A stretch of DNA of 64,000 nucleotides from Pseudocoprococcus catus (GCF_902381825.1 NZ_LR698973.1:835262-899261), one strand, 5' to 3'. Positions 1-9,120 are shown, counted from the stretch's first letter. Numbers and translations are program-made. The notes: generated by a model not told the origin, from the letters alone.

Positions 1-570
1 GCAAAAGATGCGCTGAAAGACATGCCGGACCTTGAAATTCCGGAGTTTTCACTGGGTACAGATACAATTACCGTATTGGTTGAAGATATGCAGAAACAGC
101 TGCAGGTACTGGGACAGTATTCAGAAGCCTTGTCGAATTTGGGCACACAGATGTCCGGACTTTCCGGTACTCTGGAGCAGTTAAAGACAGGTGTCAGCAG
201 TCTTGCCGATGGCAGCGGTCAGCTGACAGCAGGTGTTCAGGCGCTTAACGACGGTATTGAACAGCTCTATCAGGGTTCCGTTGCGTTGAATAATGGTACA
301 GTCCAACTTATCACAGCCGGAAATGCTATCTCTAAAGGATTTGATGGCCTGTCAGAGGGAACAGATGCCCTCAGTGACGGCATGAAAGAATTCGATAAAG
401 AAGGCATTCAGGAACTGAAGAAACTGGCCGGGGATGACCTGGAAAACATTATTATCCGTGTACGTGCTCTGAAAAAAGCAGATGAGCAGTACAACAACTT
501 CTCCGGTCTTGAAAAAGGCAAAACCGGAAGTGTACGCTTTATTGTAGAAACAGACGAGATAAAAAAATAA
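1..570 (+). CDS. C-terminal part of a heptad-repeat envelope protein (MMPL/YhgE-like)
   Basis: The frame is open from the first base, so the gene starts upstream; 189 residues are visible. They contain no membrane segment. The central part is a run of Leu-x-x-Gly type heptads (LADGSGQL, LNDGIEQL, LNNGTVQL, LSEGTDAL), as in the extracytoplasmic coiled-coil of YhgE/Pip and Firmicute MMPL-type exporters. The last residues (TGSVRFIVETDEIKK) resemble the tails of clostridial MMPL-like proteins from memory, so the family is an inference. It converges on the Crp/Fnr gene with a 5-bp gap, so the two 3' ends nearly touch and no terminator fits between them. Confidence 0.6.
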   Translation, partial: AKDALKDMPDLEIPEFSLGTDTITVLVEDMQKQLQVLGQYSEALSNLGTQMSGLSGTLEQLKTGVSSLADGSGQLTAGVQALNDGIEQLYQGSVALNNGTVQLITAGNAISKGFDGLSEGTDALSDGMKEFDKEGIQELKKLAGDDLENIIIRVRALKKADEQYNNFSGLEKGKTGSVRFIVETDEIKK

Positions 571-575
571 AGGGA

Positions 576-1238
576 TTACTCTAAGATTTTGAATTGGTTC
601 TTATGGTAATCTATCCGGCCTTCCCGGCGCAGTTTGCTGAGTTCTGCAGACATAGCACTGCGCTCGACGCAGAGATAATCCGCCAACTCCTGGCGGTCAT
701 AAGGAATCGCAAAAATTCGGCTTTTATTTTGTTTGGCTTGCATCAGCAGATAAGACATCAGCTTTTCCTTGGTGGTCCGTTTGGAAGTCAGTTCAATCTT
801 CTGATTCAGCATAATGTTTTTGGCGGCAACAATACGCAAAAGGTTGGCGATAATCTGATTATGAAATTCACAGGAATTGCCGCAGGTGGTGATGACACGG
901 CGGCAGTCCAGCAGAAGAATCTCACTGTCGGTAACTGCGGTTGCAGTGACCGGCAGTTTTTCTATGCCGGCGCAGGCAAAAGCTTCGCCAAAGAGCTGTG
1001 ACGGCTCCATCATGGAAATGATATTGCGGTTGCCGAAAAAATCATCCTTGGCAATCTGGACTTTGCCACTTAATACAACGCCAATCAGGCTGGCAGGTTC
1101 CCCTTCCCAAAAAATAGTTTGGTTTTTAGAATAGGAAGCAGTCCGTGCTCCGAGACAGGTCAGCATGCCATCTAAATCATCCTCAGAGATACCTTGAAAA
1201 AGTGCTGATTTTTTTATCACTGGAAAATATTCCCTCAT
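576..1238 (-). CDS. Crp/Fnr-family transcription regulator (probable Hcp regulator)
   Basis: 220 residues with the Crp/Fnr layout: an N-terminal cyclic-nucleotide-type beta barrel (about residues 10-120), a dimerisation helix, and a C-terminal winged helix whose helix-turn-helix reads RQELADYLCVERSAMSAEL (about 180-200). There is no N-terminal cysteine cluster like that of E. coli Fnr, so an Fe-S sensor is not evident; HcpR-type members sense NO through haem. It is divergent from hcp across an 85-bp gap containing a short dyad over the hcp -35. Family knowledge (HcpR, and Crp/Fnr genes beside hcp in clostridia) suggests it controls hcp in response to nitrosative stress; the effector is not visible. 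Confidence 0.85.
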   Translation of the reverse strand: MREYFPVIKKSALFQGISEDDLDGMLTCLGARTASYSKNQTIFWEGEPASLIGVVLSGKVQIAKDDFFGNRNIISMMEPSQLFGEAFACAGIEKLPVTATAVTDSEILLLDCRRVITTCGNSCEFHNQIIANLLRIVAAKNIMLNQKIELTSKRTTKEKLMSYLLMQAKQNKSRIFAIPYDRQELADYLCVERSAMSAELSKLRREGRIDYHKNQFKILE

Positions 1239-1253
1239 AAAAGAACTCCTTTT

Positions 1254-1290
1254 GTTGGATTTACAACGTAACTTTTGGGCAAAGTATACT
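1254..1290 (+). promoter_or_regulatory. hcp promoter with Crp/Fnr-like dyad
   Basis: TTACAA (1261-1266), an 18-bp spacer and TATACT (1285-1290) form a promoter pointing at hcp. The dyad GTTG-N6-CAAC (1254-1267) covers the -35, a position suited to a Crp/Fnr regulator such as the divergent gene. Binding is inferred. hcp has a strong ribosome-binding site, AGGAGG, at 1311-1316. Confidence 0.5.
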
Positions 1291-1323
1291 ATGATAGGTT
1301 CATAAAGTCAAGGAGGTATTCCA

Positions 1324-2922
1324 ATGGAAAATAATATGTTTTGTTTTCAGTGTGAACAGACAGCCGGATGCGGCGGGTGTACAGGCAGAGCAGGTGTCTG
1401 CGGCAAACAGGCAGATACTGCACAGCTTCAGGATCAGCTGACAGGGGCGCTCATCGGTCTTGCCCGTGCGGCAGAGGGAAATGTACCGGGTCCTTCCACT
1501 GATAAAGTCATTATCGAGGGATTATTTACAACCGTCACAAATGTAAATTTTAATAACGAAACCATTAACGCTCTGATCGATCGTGTGCATGAGGAGAAAC
1601 ATAAACTGGTGCCGGACTGTGAATCATGCGGTTCTCCATGCGGCAGAACAGAAGATTATGATATGAAAGGTATCTGGGAAGCAGATGAGGATATTCGTTC
1701 ATTAAAATCCCTGATTCTTTTTGGTATCCGAGGTATGGCAGCCTATGCTTATCATGCTGCTGTGCTTGGATACACTGACAAAGATGTTAATCAATTTTTC
1801 TATAAAGCTCTTTTTGTCATCGGTGAAAACTGGAAAGTGGATGAGCTTCTGCCGGTAGTTATGGAAGTGGGAGAAGTGAATCTGAAGTGTATGGCACTCT
1901 TGGATAAGGCCAATACAGAGACTTACGGGACGCCGGAGCCGACAACCGTTCCTTTAACTGTAGAAAAGGGGCCGTTTATTGTTGTGACAGGTCATGATTT
2001 ATATGATCTCAAACAGCTTTTGGAGCAGACAAAGGATAAGGGTATCAATATTTACACCCATGGCGAGATGCTTCCGGCCCATGCTTATCCTGAGCTGAAA
2101 AAATATCCGCATCTTAAAGGCAATTTCGGTACCGCATGGCAGAACCAGCAGAAAGAATTTGCCAATATGCCAGCGCCGGTTCTGTTTACAACCAACTGTC
2201 TGATGCCGCCGAAAGCAAGTTATGCAGACAGAGTATTTACTACAGAGATGGTGTCTTATCCGGAAATCGTGCATATCGGCGACGAAAAAGATTTCTCACC
2301 GGTGATCGAGAAAGCGTTGGAACTTGGTGGTTATAAGGAAGATCAGCATTTTACCGGCATCAACGGCGGTCATGAAGTGACAACCGGTTTTGGTCACGGC
2401 ACCATTCTGTCAGTGGCTGATAAGGTGGTGGAAGCGGTTAAAGCCGGAGATATCCGTCATTTCTTCCTGGTGGGCGGCTGTGACGGTGCAAGACCGGGCA
2501 GAAATTATTTCACGGATTTTGTGAAGCAGACACCAAAGGATAGCATTGTACTGACATTAGCCTGCGGTAAGTACCGTTTTAACGATTTGGATCTGGGAAC
2601 CATTGGCGGTCTGCCTCGCCTTATGGATATGGGACAATGCAATGATGCTTATGGTGCGATTCAGGTGGCGGTGGCGCTGGCGAGTGCTTTTGATTGTGGT
2701 GTCAATGATCTGCCGTTATCCATGGTACTGTCCTGGTATGAGCAGAAAGCGGTCTGCATCCTGCTGACGCTGCTGCATCTTGGCATCAAAAATATTCTTC
2801 TCGGACCGACACTGCCGGCATTTATCTCACCAAATGTACTGAAGATTCTGGTGGATACCTACAATATCGGTGCGGTAACAACACCGGAAGCAGATATGGC
2901 GCGATGCCTTGGAAGAGAGTAA
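1324..2922 (+). CDS. hcp: Hydroxylamine reductase / hybrid-cluster protein Hcp
   Basis: 532 residues, the usual length for Hcp. The N-terminus has the cysteine motif FCFQCEQTAGCGGC followed by GVCGK, which binds the proximal Fe-S cluster. Later segments carry hybrid-cluster ligands: HGEMLPAHAYPELK, the FTTNCLMPP cysteine, GGCDGARPGRNYFTDF and LACGKYRFNDL. Hcp is a cytoplasmic enzyme that reduces nitric oxide (to N2O) or hydroxylamine and protects anaerobes from nitrosative stress. ATG is preceded by AGGAGG. The gene stands alone, divergent from the Crp/Fnr gene. No hcr reductase gene is adjacent, so the electron donor must be encoded elsewhere. Confidence 0.97.
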   Translation: MENNMFCFQCEQTAGCGGCTGRAGVCGKQADTAQLQDQLTGALIGLARAAEGNVPGPSTDKVIIEGLFTTVTNVNFNNETINALIDRVHEEKHKLVPDCESCGSPCGRTEDYDMKGIWEADEDIRSLKSLILFGIRGMAAYAYHAAVLGYTDKDVNQFFYKALFVIGENWKVDELLPVVMEVGEVNLKCMALLDKANTETYGTPEPTTVPLTVEKGPFIVVTGHDLYDLKQLLEQTKDKGINIYTHGEMLPAHAYPELKKYPHLKGNFGTAWQNQQKEFANMPAPVLFTTNCLMPPKASYADRVFTTEMVSYPEIVHIGDEKDFSPVIEKALELGGYKEDQHFTGINGGHEVTTGFGHGTILSVADKVVEAVKAGDIRHFFLVGGCDGARPGRNYFTDFVKQTPKDSIVLTLACGKYRFNDLDLGTIGGLPRLMDMGQCNDAYGAIQVAVALASAFDCGVNDLPLSMVLSWYEQKAVCILLTLLHLGIKNILLGPTLPAFISPNVLKILVDTYNIGAVTTPEADMARCLGRE

Positions 2923-3130
2923 TAATTGCGATAATGAGTGAAACTCATAAAGCGTGTTTTATCTCGTCAGGGCAGAGAGCGTGCAGTCTGAGACGAATTT
3001 TTAACGATGTCGAAAATAGTCAGAAAAACAGACGAATCTCATGATGGGAATGGCAAAAACAGGAAAACAGCATGTCAATCTGCACAAAAACAGAGGCTTA
3101 AAATATGAATAACTAACAATTTGACAAAAA
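2923..3130. other. Intergenic region, no gene recognised
   Basis: About 200 bases follow hcp with no credible frame, RNA fold or repeat. The downstream part (3131-3248) holds the terminator, promoter and operators of the sugar operon, listed separately. Confidence 0.5.
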
Positions 3131-3157
3131 AGCAAGAGAATTCTCTTGCTTTTTTTG
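3131..3157 (+). terminator. Intrinsic terminator before the sugar operon
   Basis: A perfect 20-base palindrome (AGCAAGAGAA then TTCTCTTGCT) followed by a run of T. It would end transcripts from hcp. Its right arm overlaps the -35 of the next promoter. Confidence 0.7.
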
Positions 3158-3174
3158 TTGAAGTGGTATATGAT
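3146..3174 (+). promoter_or_regulatory. Promoter of the maltodextrin operon
   Basis: TTGCTT (3146-3151), a 17-bp spacer and TATGAT (3169-3174) with an upstream TATA extension. Transcription would begin near 3181, just before two LacI-type operators, so bound repressor would block early elongation. Confidence 0.55.
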
Positions 3175-3187
3175 GTAATTACAGAGC

Positions 3188-3211
3188 TGGAAACGTTTCC
3201 AGAAACGTTTC
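3188..3211 (+). promoter_or_regulatory. Tandem LacI/CcpA-type operators
   Basis: A perfect 14-bp palindrome TGGAAACGTTTCCA (3188-3201) is abutted by a second palindrome GAAACGTTTC (3202-3211). Central-CG palindromes of this kind are typical LacI-family sites. The likely ligand is the LacI-family protein encoded at 6577-7611; CcpA could also bind because the sites resemble cre boxes. Confidence 0.75.
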
Positions 3212-3248
3212 CGGGAAGGTTTTATCTTTAAAACGAGGAGGAATCATA

Positions 3249-4634
3249 ATGAAAAAAAGAAGTTTATTAGCTCTGGCCATGGTTGGCGCACTCAGTGTTT
3301 CCATGCTTGCAGGCTGTGGCAGCTCTTCAACAAAAGAGACACAGGCTCCTGCAGGTTCTGAGGCAGCAACAGAGGCAGCAACAGAGGCAGCGAAAGAAAG
3401 CACAGCAGCAGGCGACGGCAAGGTTTATTATCTGAACTTTAAGCCTGAACAGGATGCACAGTGGCAGGAACTGGCTAAGCTGTACACAGAAGAGACTGGT
3501 GTTCCTGTAACAGTTTTAACAGCTGCATCAGGTAATTATGAGACAACACTGAAGTCAGAGATGGCTAAGACAGATGCACCAACATTATTCCAGGTAAATG
3601 GTCCTGTTGGTCTGGCTTCTTGGAAAGATTACTGCTACGATCTGAAGGATTCTAAGATCGCAGGTGAACTGACAAATGATGAATTTGCTCTGATGGATGG
3701 CGATTCTATGGCAGGTATCGGCTATGTTATCGAGACATACGGCATCATTTACAACAAAGCCCTTCTTGAAAAAGCAGGTTATACACAGGATGATATCAAG
3801 AGCTTTGATGATCTGAAGAAAGTTGCTGAAGACATCACAGCACGTAAGGATGAGCTTGGCTTCTCAGCCTTTACATCCGCAGGTATGGATGGCTCTTCTG
3901 ACTGGAGATTCAAGACACATCTTGCAAATCTTCCAATCTACTATGAATACAAAGCAGACGACATCGATACAACAGATGCCATCAAAGGTACATACCTTGA
4001 CAACTATAGAAATATCTGGAATCTTTACATCAACAACGCAACATGTGATCCGTCCCTTCTTTCCACAAAGACAGGTGATGATGCAGTTGCTGAATTCGTA
4101 ACAGAACAGGCTGTATTCTATCAGAATGGTACATGGGCATACAACGATGTTGCAGAACTCGGTGATGACAACCTTGGCATGCTGCCAATCTACATCGGTG
4201 CTGAAGGTGAAGACAAACAGGGTCTTTGTACAGGTACAGAGAACTACTGGTGTGTTAACAGCAAAGCAAGCGAAGCAGATATCCAGGCTACACTTGATTT
4301 CATGTACTGGTGTGTAACATCTGAAGTTGGTACAAAAGCTATGTGCGGCGGCGAAGGTGCAATGCCATCCGGTGACGCAGGCATGGGCTTTGTTATTCCT
4401 TTCAAAGGCAACCTTGAATCATCCAATCCTCTGGTTAACATCGCTAACCAGTATGTAGCTGATGGCTATACACCAGTTGCATGGACATTCTCCACAATGC
4501 CTTCAGAAGAATGGAAGAACGGTGTTGGTTCTGCTCTGACAACATACGCAGCAGACCAGACAGATGATAACTGGGCAGCAGTTGTAAGTGCATTCGTAGA
4601 CGGATGGGCTAAAGAAGCAGCAGCTTCCAAATAA
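3249..4634 (+). CDS. Maltose/maltodextrin-type ABC transporter substrate-binding lipoprotein
   Basis: 461 residues. A lipoprotein signal peptide (MKKR, hydrophobic core, lipobox LAGC, Cys23) is followed by a low-complexity Ala/Thr/Glu linker (about 28-55) and a family 1 extracellular solute-binding domain. After membrane anchoring it should capture an oligosaccharide and deliver it to the two permeases downstream. The presence of LacI and MalQ in the same operon points to maltodextrin. AGGAGG precedes the ATG. A strong hairpin separates it from the permeases, which would give the excess of binding protein usual for such operons. No ATPase gene is present, so a shared MsmK-type ATPase elsewhere is likely. 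Confidence 0.9.
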   Translation: MKKRSLLALAMVGALSVSMLAGCGSSSTKETQAPAGSEAATEAATEAAKESTAAGDGKVYYLNFKPEQDAQWQELAKLYTEETGVPVTVLTAASGNYETTLKSEMAKTDAPTLFQVNGPVGLASWKDYCYDLKDSKIAGELTNDEFALMDGDSMAGIGYVIETYGIIYNKALLEKAGYTQDDIKSFDDLKKVAEDITARKDELGFSAFTSAGMDGSSDWRFKTHLANLPIYYEYKADDIDTTDAIKGTYLDNYRNIWNLYINNATCDPSLLSTKTGDDAVAEFVTEQAVFYQNGTWAYNDVAELGDDNLGMLPIYIGAEGEDKQGLCTGTENYWCVNSKASEADIQATLDFMYWCVTSEVGTKAMCGGEGAMPSGDAGMGFVIPFKGNLESSNPLVNIANQYVADGYTPVAWTFSTMPSEEWKNGVGSALTTYAADQTDDNWAAVVSAFVDGWAKEAAASK

Positions 4635-4679
4635 TCAGGAACGCAAACGGTTTTATATCGTAACTGTAGATTAAAAGAC

Positions 4680-4716
4680 AGTGGGCGGGCATCCCTTGCC
4701 CGCCCACTGGTTTTTT
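4680..4716 (+). terminator. Intra-operon terminator/attenuator
   Basis: An 11-bp GC-rich stem (AGTGGGCGGGC and GCCCGCCCACT) with a 7-base loop, then GG and six T. It lies between the binding-protein gene and the permease genes, so read-through probably sets their lower expression. Confidence 0.85.
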
Positions 4717-4784
4717 ATGCGGGTAGAATCTGCCAGGCATATTTGGACTCGCACTTTTATCAACTTAAGAGGGAGGTTGATTTT

Positions 4785-5627
4785 GTGGAAAAGGCCATTA
4801 AACGTTATCTTCCAATATTCGTTTTACCGACTCTGGCTGCATTTATCATAGGTTTTATCGCCCCGTTTATTATGGGTGTTGGACTGTCCTTTTGTGAATT
4901 CACGACAGTCAAAGATGCGAAATTTGTAGGTATCAGCAATTATGTAAAAGCATTTCAGGATACAATTTTCAGACATTCGTTTTGGTATACGGCACTTTTT
5001 GCGATTGTATCACTAATAGTGATTAATGTCTGTGCCTTTGCACTGGCGCTGGCTCTGACGAGGAAAATGAGAGGAACAAACATCTTCAGGACGATTTTCT
5101 TTATGCCGAACCTGATCGGTGGTATTGTTCTTGGATATATATGGCAGCTGATTTTTAACGGTATTCTTGCAAAATATTCCACAGCGCTGGCATTGAACCA
5201 GTGGCTGGGCTTCTGGGGACTGATCATTCTGGTATCATGGCAGCAGATTGGTTATATGATGATCATCTATATTGCCGGACTTCAGTCTATTCCTGGAGAA
5301 GTTATGGAAGCAGCACAGATTGACGGTGCCAACAGCTGGCAGCGCTTATGGAAAGTTACCATTCCGATGATGATGCCATCTATTACGATTTGTACATTCT
5401 TATCCATTACCAACGGATTTAAGCTTTTCGACCAGAACCTGTCATTGACAGCTGGTGAGCCGTCCAAATTATCTGAAATGATGGCGCTGAATATTTACAA
5501 CACATTCTATGGCCGTTCAGGATGGGAAGGTGTTGGGCAGGCCAAAGCGGTTATTTTCTTTGTCATCGTTGTGGCTATTGGTCTTATTCAGCTGAGAGCA
5601 ACACGTTCGAAGGAGGTGCAGCAGTAA
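4785..5627 (+). CDS. Sugar ABC transporter permease, MalF type
   Basis: A GTG start at 4785 is chosen because GGGAGG lies 8 bases upstream (4771-4776); an upstream ATG at 4743 in the same frame lacks a site. The product is 280 residues with six predicted membrane helices and the EAA loop (EVMEAAQIDGANSWQRLWKVTIP, given here in part as EAAQIDGANSWQRL) that contacts the ATPase. It forms the inner-membrane channel with the next gene, which begins directly after its stop. Membership in the MalF/UgpA family is clear; substrate is inferred from the operon. Confidence 0.9.
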   Translation: MEKAIKRYLPIFVLPTLAAFIIGFIAPFIMGVGLSFCEFTTVKDAKFVGISNYVKAFQDTIFRHSFWYTALFAIVSLIVINVCAFALALALTRKMRGTNIFRTIFFMPNLIGGIVLGYIWQLIFNGILAKYSTALALNQWLGFWGLIILVSWQQIGYMMIIYIAGLQSIPGEVMEAAQIDGANSWQRLWKVTIPMMMPSITICTFLSITNGFKLFDQNLSLTAGEPSKLSEMMALNIYNTFYGRSGWEGVGQAKAVIFFVIVVAIGLIQLRATRSKEVQQ

Positions 5628-6464
5628 ATGAGGAACAAAAAGACATTGAGCTGGATCGGTACAATCTTTTTTACCATATTGGGTCTCATTTATATTGCAC
5701 CGATTATTATTGTATTACTTAACTCATTTAAGAAGAAATCATTTATTAATCTGGAACCGTTCAAGCTTCCGTCAGCGAAGAATTTCATTGGTCTGGACAA
5801 CTATACAACTGCGTTGGATCAGTATGGCCTGCTGAAGGCTGTAGGATGGACAGTATTTATTACTGTGGGTTCTGTTATCGTTATTCTGATCTGTACTTCT
5901 ATGTGCGCATGGGCAATTACCCGAGTGAAGAATAAGTTTACCAATGCATTTTATTTATTATGTGTTTTCTCAATGGTTGTACCATTTCAGATGGTTATGT
6001 TTACATTGTCATTGATCGCAGACCGTCTCAAATTAAATACACCTTGGGGCATCATTATTATTTATCTGGGATTTGGTGCCGGGTTGGCCGTCTTTATGTT
6101 CTGCGGTTTTGTCAAATCCATTCCTATTGAAATAGAAGAAGCGGCTATGATTGACGGATGCAATCCGGTGCGTACATTCTTCTCAGTTGTATTGCCGATC
6201 ATGCAGCCAACTTATATTTCAGTTGGTATTCTTGAGACAATGTGGATCTGGAATGACTTCCTGCTGCCATATCTTGTTTTGGATATTAATAAATATAAGA
6301 CGATTTCCATCGCAATCCAGTATATGAAGGGCAGTTATGGACGGGTAGATATGGGCGCGATCATGGCGGCGCTGATTATGGCGGTTATTCCTGTTATTAT
6401 CTTTTATCTTGCCTGCCAGAAATATATTATCGAGGGTGTTGCAGCCGGTGCTGTTAAGGGTTAG
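5628..6464 (+). CDS. Sugar ABC transporter permease, MalG type
   Basis: 278 residues, six predicted membrane helices, with the EAA loop EIEEAAMIDGCNPVRTF near residue 170. It starts on the base after the stop of the MalF-type gene, and its ribosome-binding site (GGAGG) lies inside that gene, so the two are translationally coupled. It pairs with the MalF-type subunit to form the importer. A 112-bp gap with a hairpin follows before the LacI gene. Confidence 0.9.
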   Translation: MRNKKTLSWIGTIFFTILGLIYIAPIIIVLLNSFKKKSFINLEPFKLPSAKNFIGLDNYTTALDQYGLLKAVGWTVFITVGSVIVILICTSMCAWAITRVKNKFTNAFYLLCVFSMVVPFQMVMFTLSLIADRLKLNTPWGIIIIYLGFGAGLAVFMFCGFVKSIPIEIEEAAMIDGCNPVRTFFSVVLPIMQPTYISVGILETMWIWNDFLLPYLVLDINKYKTISIAIQYMKGSYGRVDMGAIMAALIMAVIPVIIFYLACQKYIIEGVAAGAVKG

Positions 6465-6494
6465 AATTGTATGCGGAAATCCTGCTGAGAAATG

Positions 6495-6538
6495 TGTCTG
6501 CGAAGCAGACTGACATTCTGTATCAGGATTCGCAGACA
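6495..6538 (+). repeat. Inverted repeat between permease and lacI genes
   Basis: A perfect 10-bp stem (TGTCTGCGAA and TTCGCAGACA) with a 24-base loop and no T run. It may stabilise the upstream message or act as a weak attenuator. Its role is not shown by the sequence. Confidence 0.4.
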
Positions 6539-6576
6539 GATATTGAATCTGACACCTGAAGAGAGAGGTAAAAACT

Positions 6577-7611
6577 GTGACAATAAAAGACATTGCAAAG
6601 GAAGCCGGATATTCCGTAGGTACAGTCTCAAGGGTACTGAATAATCATCCGGATGTTTCTGACAAGGCCAGGAAAAAGGTCATGGCCGTTGTCAAAAAAA
6701 ATCATTTTAAACTGAACAATAATGCGAAGCATCTGAAACAGCAGTCTAACAGTGGTATTGCAGTGATTGTCAAAGGTAATAATAACATGCTTTTTGCAAC
6801 GATTGTTGAAAAGCTTCAGGGATTGATCAAAGAGCGTGGCTATGTCTGTCTGATCTACTATATTGATGAGGATGAGAATGAAGTTGAACAGGCACTGCAG
6901 ATTTGTCGTGAACGGCAGCCCATGGGCATTCTTTTTCTAGGCAGCGATTTAGAGTATTATCGCGGTCGTTTTGGGGATGCCGGCATTCCGGGGTTGCTGG
7001 TTACGAACTCGGCAGAGGGGATGGAACTTGAGAATCTTTCAAGCGTCAGTACGGATGATGAAGGCGCGGCACAGACGGCGATAGAGTATCTGTTCACGCT
7101 GGGACACAGAGAAATCGGGGTATTAGGCGGCAAATTGGAGAATTCTTACGCAGCAAGGTCCAGATATATGGGCTGTCGGAGAGCATTTGAACTCCGTGGA
7201 CGGAATTTTGACAGCAGCCGACAGTATGAAGGTGCCAGATTCTCTATGGAAGATGGTTATCATGGCATGCTGAGAATTCTGAACAAGATGCCTGAGGTGA
7301 CAGCCGTTTTTGCTATGTCAGATGTGATGGCGATTGGGGCCATTCGGGCCATCAAAGACCGGGGCCTTCGGGTACCGGAAGATATTTCGGTGATTGGCTT
7401 TGATGGTATTGTACTCAGTCAGTATATGTGTCCGAGATTGACCACCATCAAGCAGGATAGTGAGATTATTGCCAGACGTAGTCTGGAGATACTGCTTGGC
7501 AATATCCGGGAGGAGCTTCCGGTGACGTATGAGAGAATTCCGTCACTTTTTATAAGGGGTGAAAGTACCTGCGCTCTGTCAGTACAGAATAAAGGAGATG
7601 AGAAAAAGTGA
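6577..7611 (+). CDS. LacI-family transcription regulator
   Basis: 344 residues, GTG start with GAGAGAGG upstream. The N-terminus is the classical LacI helix-turn-helix (TIKDIAKEAGYSVGTVSRVL) with the hinge helix, then a periplasmic-binding-protein-like sensor domain (about 65-335). It sits between the permeases and malQ, so it is produced with the operon it probably represses through the tandem GGAAACGTTTCC-type sites at 3188-3211. The effector is likely maltose or a maltodextrin, inferred from context. Its stop overlaps the malQ start (GTGA). Confidence 0.92.
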   Translation: MTIKDIAKEAGYSVGTVSRVLNNHPDVSDKARKKVMAVVKKNHFKLNNNAKHLKQQSNSGIAVIVKGNNNMLFATIVEKLQGLIKERGYVCLIYYIDEDENEVEQALQICRERQPMGILFLGSDLEYYRGRFGDAGIPGLLVTNSAEGMELENLSSVSTDDEGAAQTAIEYLFTLGHREIGVLGGKLENSYAARSRYMGCRRAFELRGRNFDSSRQYEGARFSMEDGYHGMLRILNKMPEVTAVFAMSDVMAIGAIRAIKDRGLRVPEDISVIGFDGIVLSQYMCPRLTTIKQDSEIIARRSLEILLGNIREELPVTYERIPSLFIRGESTCALSVQNKGDEKK

Positions 7612-9092
7612 GGAAAAGCGGTATTTTGATGCACCTGGCGTCTCTGTCGTCTGAATACGGCGTTGGAACGATGGGGGCAGCGGCAAGAAAGTTTGCTGAT
7701 TTCCTCAGCGATGCAGGACAGCAGTATTGGCAGCTTCTGCCAATCTGTCCGACCAGTTACGGTGATTCGCCGTATCAGTCCTTTTCTACATTTGCAGGCA
7801 ATCCTTATTTCATTGATTTGGATTTGCTGGCGTCTGAAGGACTTTTGGATAAAAAAGAATATGTATCTGTTAATTGGGGTGATGATGTATCACGAATTGA
7901 TTATGGAAGACTTTATGAACAACGCTATCCGGTTTTAAAATTGGCCGCAAAACGTTTTTTGGAAAATGAACCGGAAGATTTTGAGACATTTTGCGAGCTG
8001 CAGGCTTTCTGGCTGGAAGATTATGCGCTGTTTATGACGTTGAAGGATGCCCATGGCGGCTGTTCATGGTGGCAGTGGGAGGATGAACTGAAAAGACGCG
8101 ATCATTCGGCCATTGATAAAGTACGCGAAACAATGGCTGAACAGATTGCTTTCTGGAAAGTGCTGCAGTATTTCTTCTTCCGTCAGTGGAAGAGTCTGAA
8201 GCAGTATGTCAATGACAAAGGCATTGATTTTATCGGTGATCTGCCGATTTATGTTTCCCAGGACAGCGTGGATGTCTGGGCCCATCCGGAACTTTTCCAG
8301 CTGGATGAGAATCTGATGCCGAAGGAAGTTTCCGGTTGTCCGCCGGATGGCTTTTCTGCCACAGGACAGTTGTGGGGCAATCCGCTTTTTGACTGGGACA
8401 AGATGGCAGAAGATGATTATGCATGGTGGGTTGGAAGAATCGATTATTTCTGTCATATTTATGATGTACTGAGAATCGACCATTTCCGAGGCTTTGATTC
8501 TTATTTTGCGATTCCGTATGGCGCTGAGACGGCCAAAGACGGTTACTGGAAGCAGGGGCCGGGCATGAAACTTTTCAATGCGGTGGAAGCCAAGATTGGT
8601 AAACAACCGATTATTGCCGAAGATTTAGGCTTTCTGACAGACTCTGTCAAGAAACTTTTGGCTGACAGCGGATTTCCTGGCATGAAAGTTTTTGAATTGG
8701 GCTTTGACAGCAGGGATACCAATGGCAACGGCTATCAGCCGCATAACTTTATCAGGGACTGTGTGGCTTATACAGGAACCCATGACAATGATACCATTCA
8801 AGGCTGGTTTGCATCCGCGGATCCTGTTGATACAGAATGGGCCAGAGAATACTTCCGATTGACAAAAGAGGAAGGCTATCACTGGGGTATGATGCGGGCT
8901 TTGTGGGGCAGTGTGGCAGACACAGCCATCGTGCAGGCGCAGGATCTTCTGGGACTTGGCAGCGAAGCCAGAATGAACGAGCCGTCTACTGTGGGGCGGA
9001 ACTGGCAGTGGCGGGCATTGCCGGGAGTGTTCACAGAAGAACTGGCACAGAAGATACATCGGATGATGGTGCTGTATGAGAGAGTGAACTAA
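7608..9092 (+). CDS. malQ: 4-alpha-glucanotransferase (amylomaltase)
   Basis: 494 residues, the normal size of bacterial GH77 enzymes. GTG start overlaps the LacI stop by four bases, with AAAGGAG at 7591-7597. GH77 motifs are all present: the region with RIDHFRGFDSY (nucleophile Asp), IIAEDLG (acid/base Glu) and YTGTHDNDT (transition-state Asp). It transfers glucan segments between maltodextrins in the cytoplasm, feeding glucose and longer chains to phosphorylase. It is the last gene of the operon and is followed by a strong terminator. Confidence 0.97.
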   Translation: MRKSGILMHLASLSSEYGVGTMGAAARKFADFLSDAGQQYWQLLPICPTSYGDSPYQSFSTFAGNPYFIDLDLLASEGLLDKKEYVSVNWGDDVSRIDYGRLYEQRYPVLKLAAKRFLENEPEDFETFCELQAFWLEDYALFMTLKDAHGGCSWWQWEDELKRRDHSAIDKVRETMAEQIAFWKVLQYFFFRQWKSLKQYVNDKGIDFIGDLPIYVSQDSVDVWAHPELFQLDENLMPKEVSGCPPDGFSATGQLWGNPLFDWDKMAEDDYAWWVGRIDYFCHIYDVLRIDHFRGFDSYFAIPYGAETAKDGYWKQGPGMKLFNAVEAKIGKQPIIAEDLGFLTDSVKKLLADSGFPGMKVFELGFDSRDTNGNGYQPHNFIRDCVAYTGTHDNDTIQGWFASADPVDTEWAREYFRLTKEEGYHWGMMRALWGSVADTAIVQAQDLLGLGSEARMNEPSTVGRNWQWRALPGVFTEELAQKIHRMMVLYERVN

Positions 9093-9120
9093 AACAGAAT
9101 TTAAGAGAGAGATTATATAA

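Noticed and set aside
594..1001. Plus-strand frame opposite the Crp/Fnr gene
   Set aside because: It is antisense to a well-supported regulator gene, has no ribosome-binding site and no family features.
8064..8606. 180-codon minus-strand frame inside malQ
   Set aside because: Lies entirely within malQ, whose GH77 motifs are certain; the translation shows no domain.
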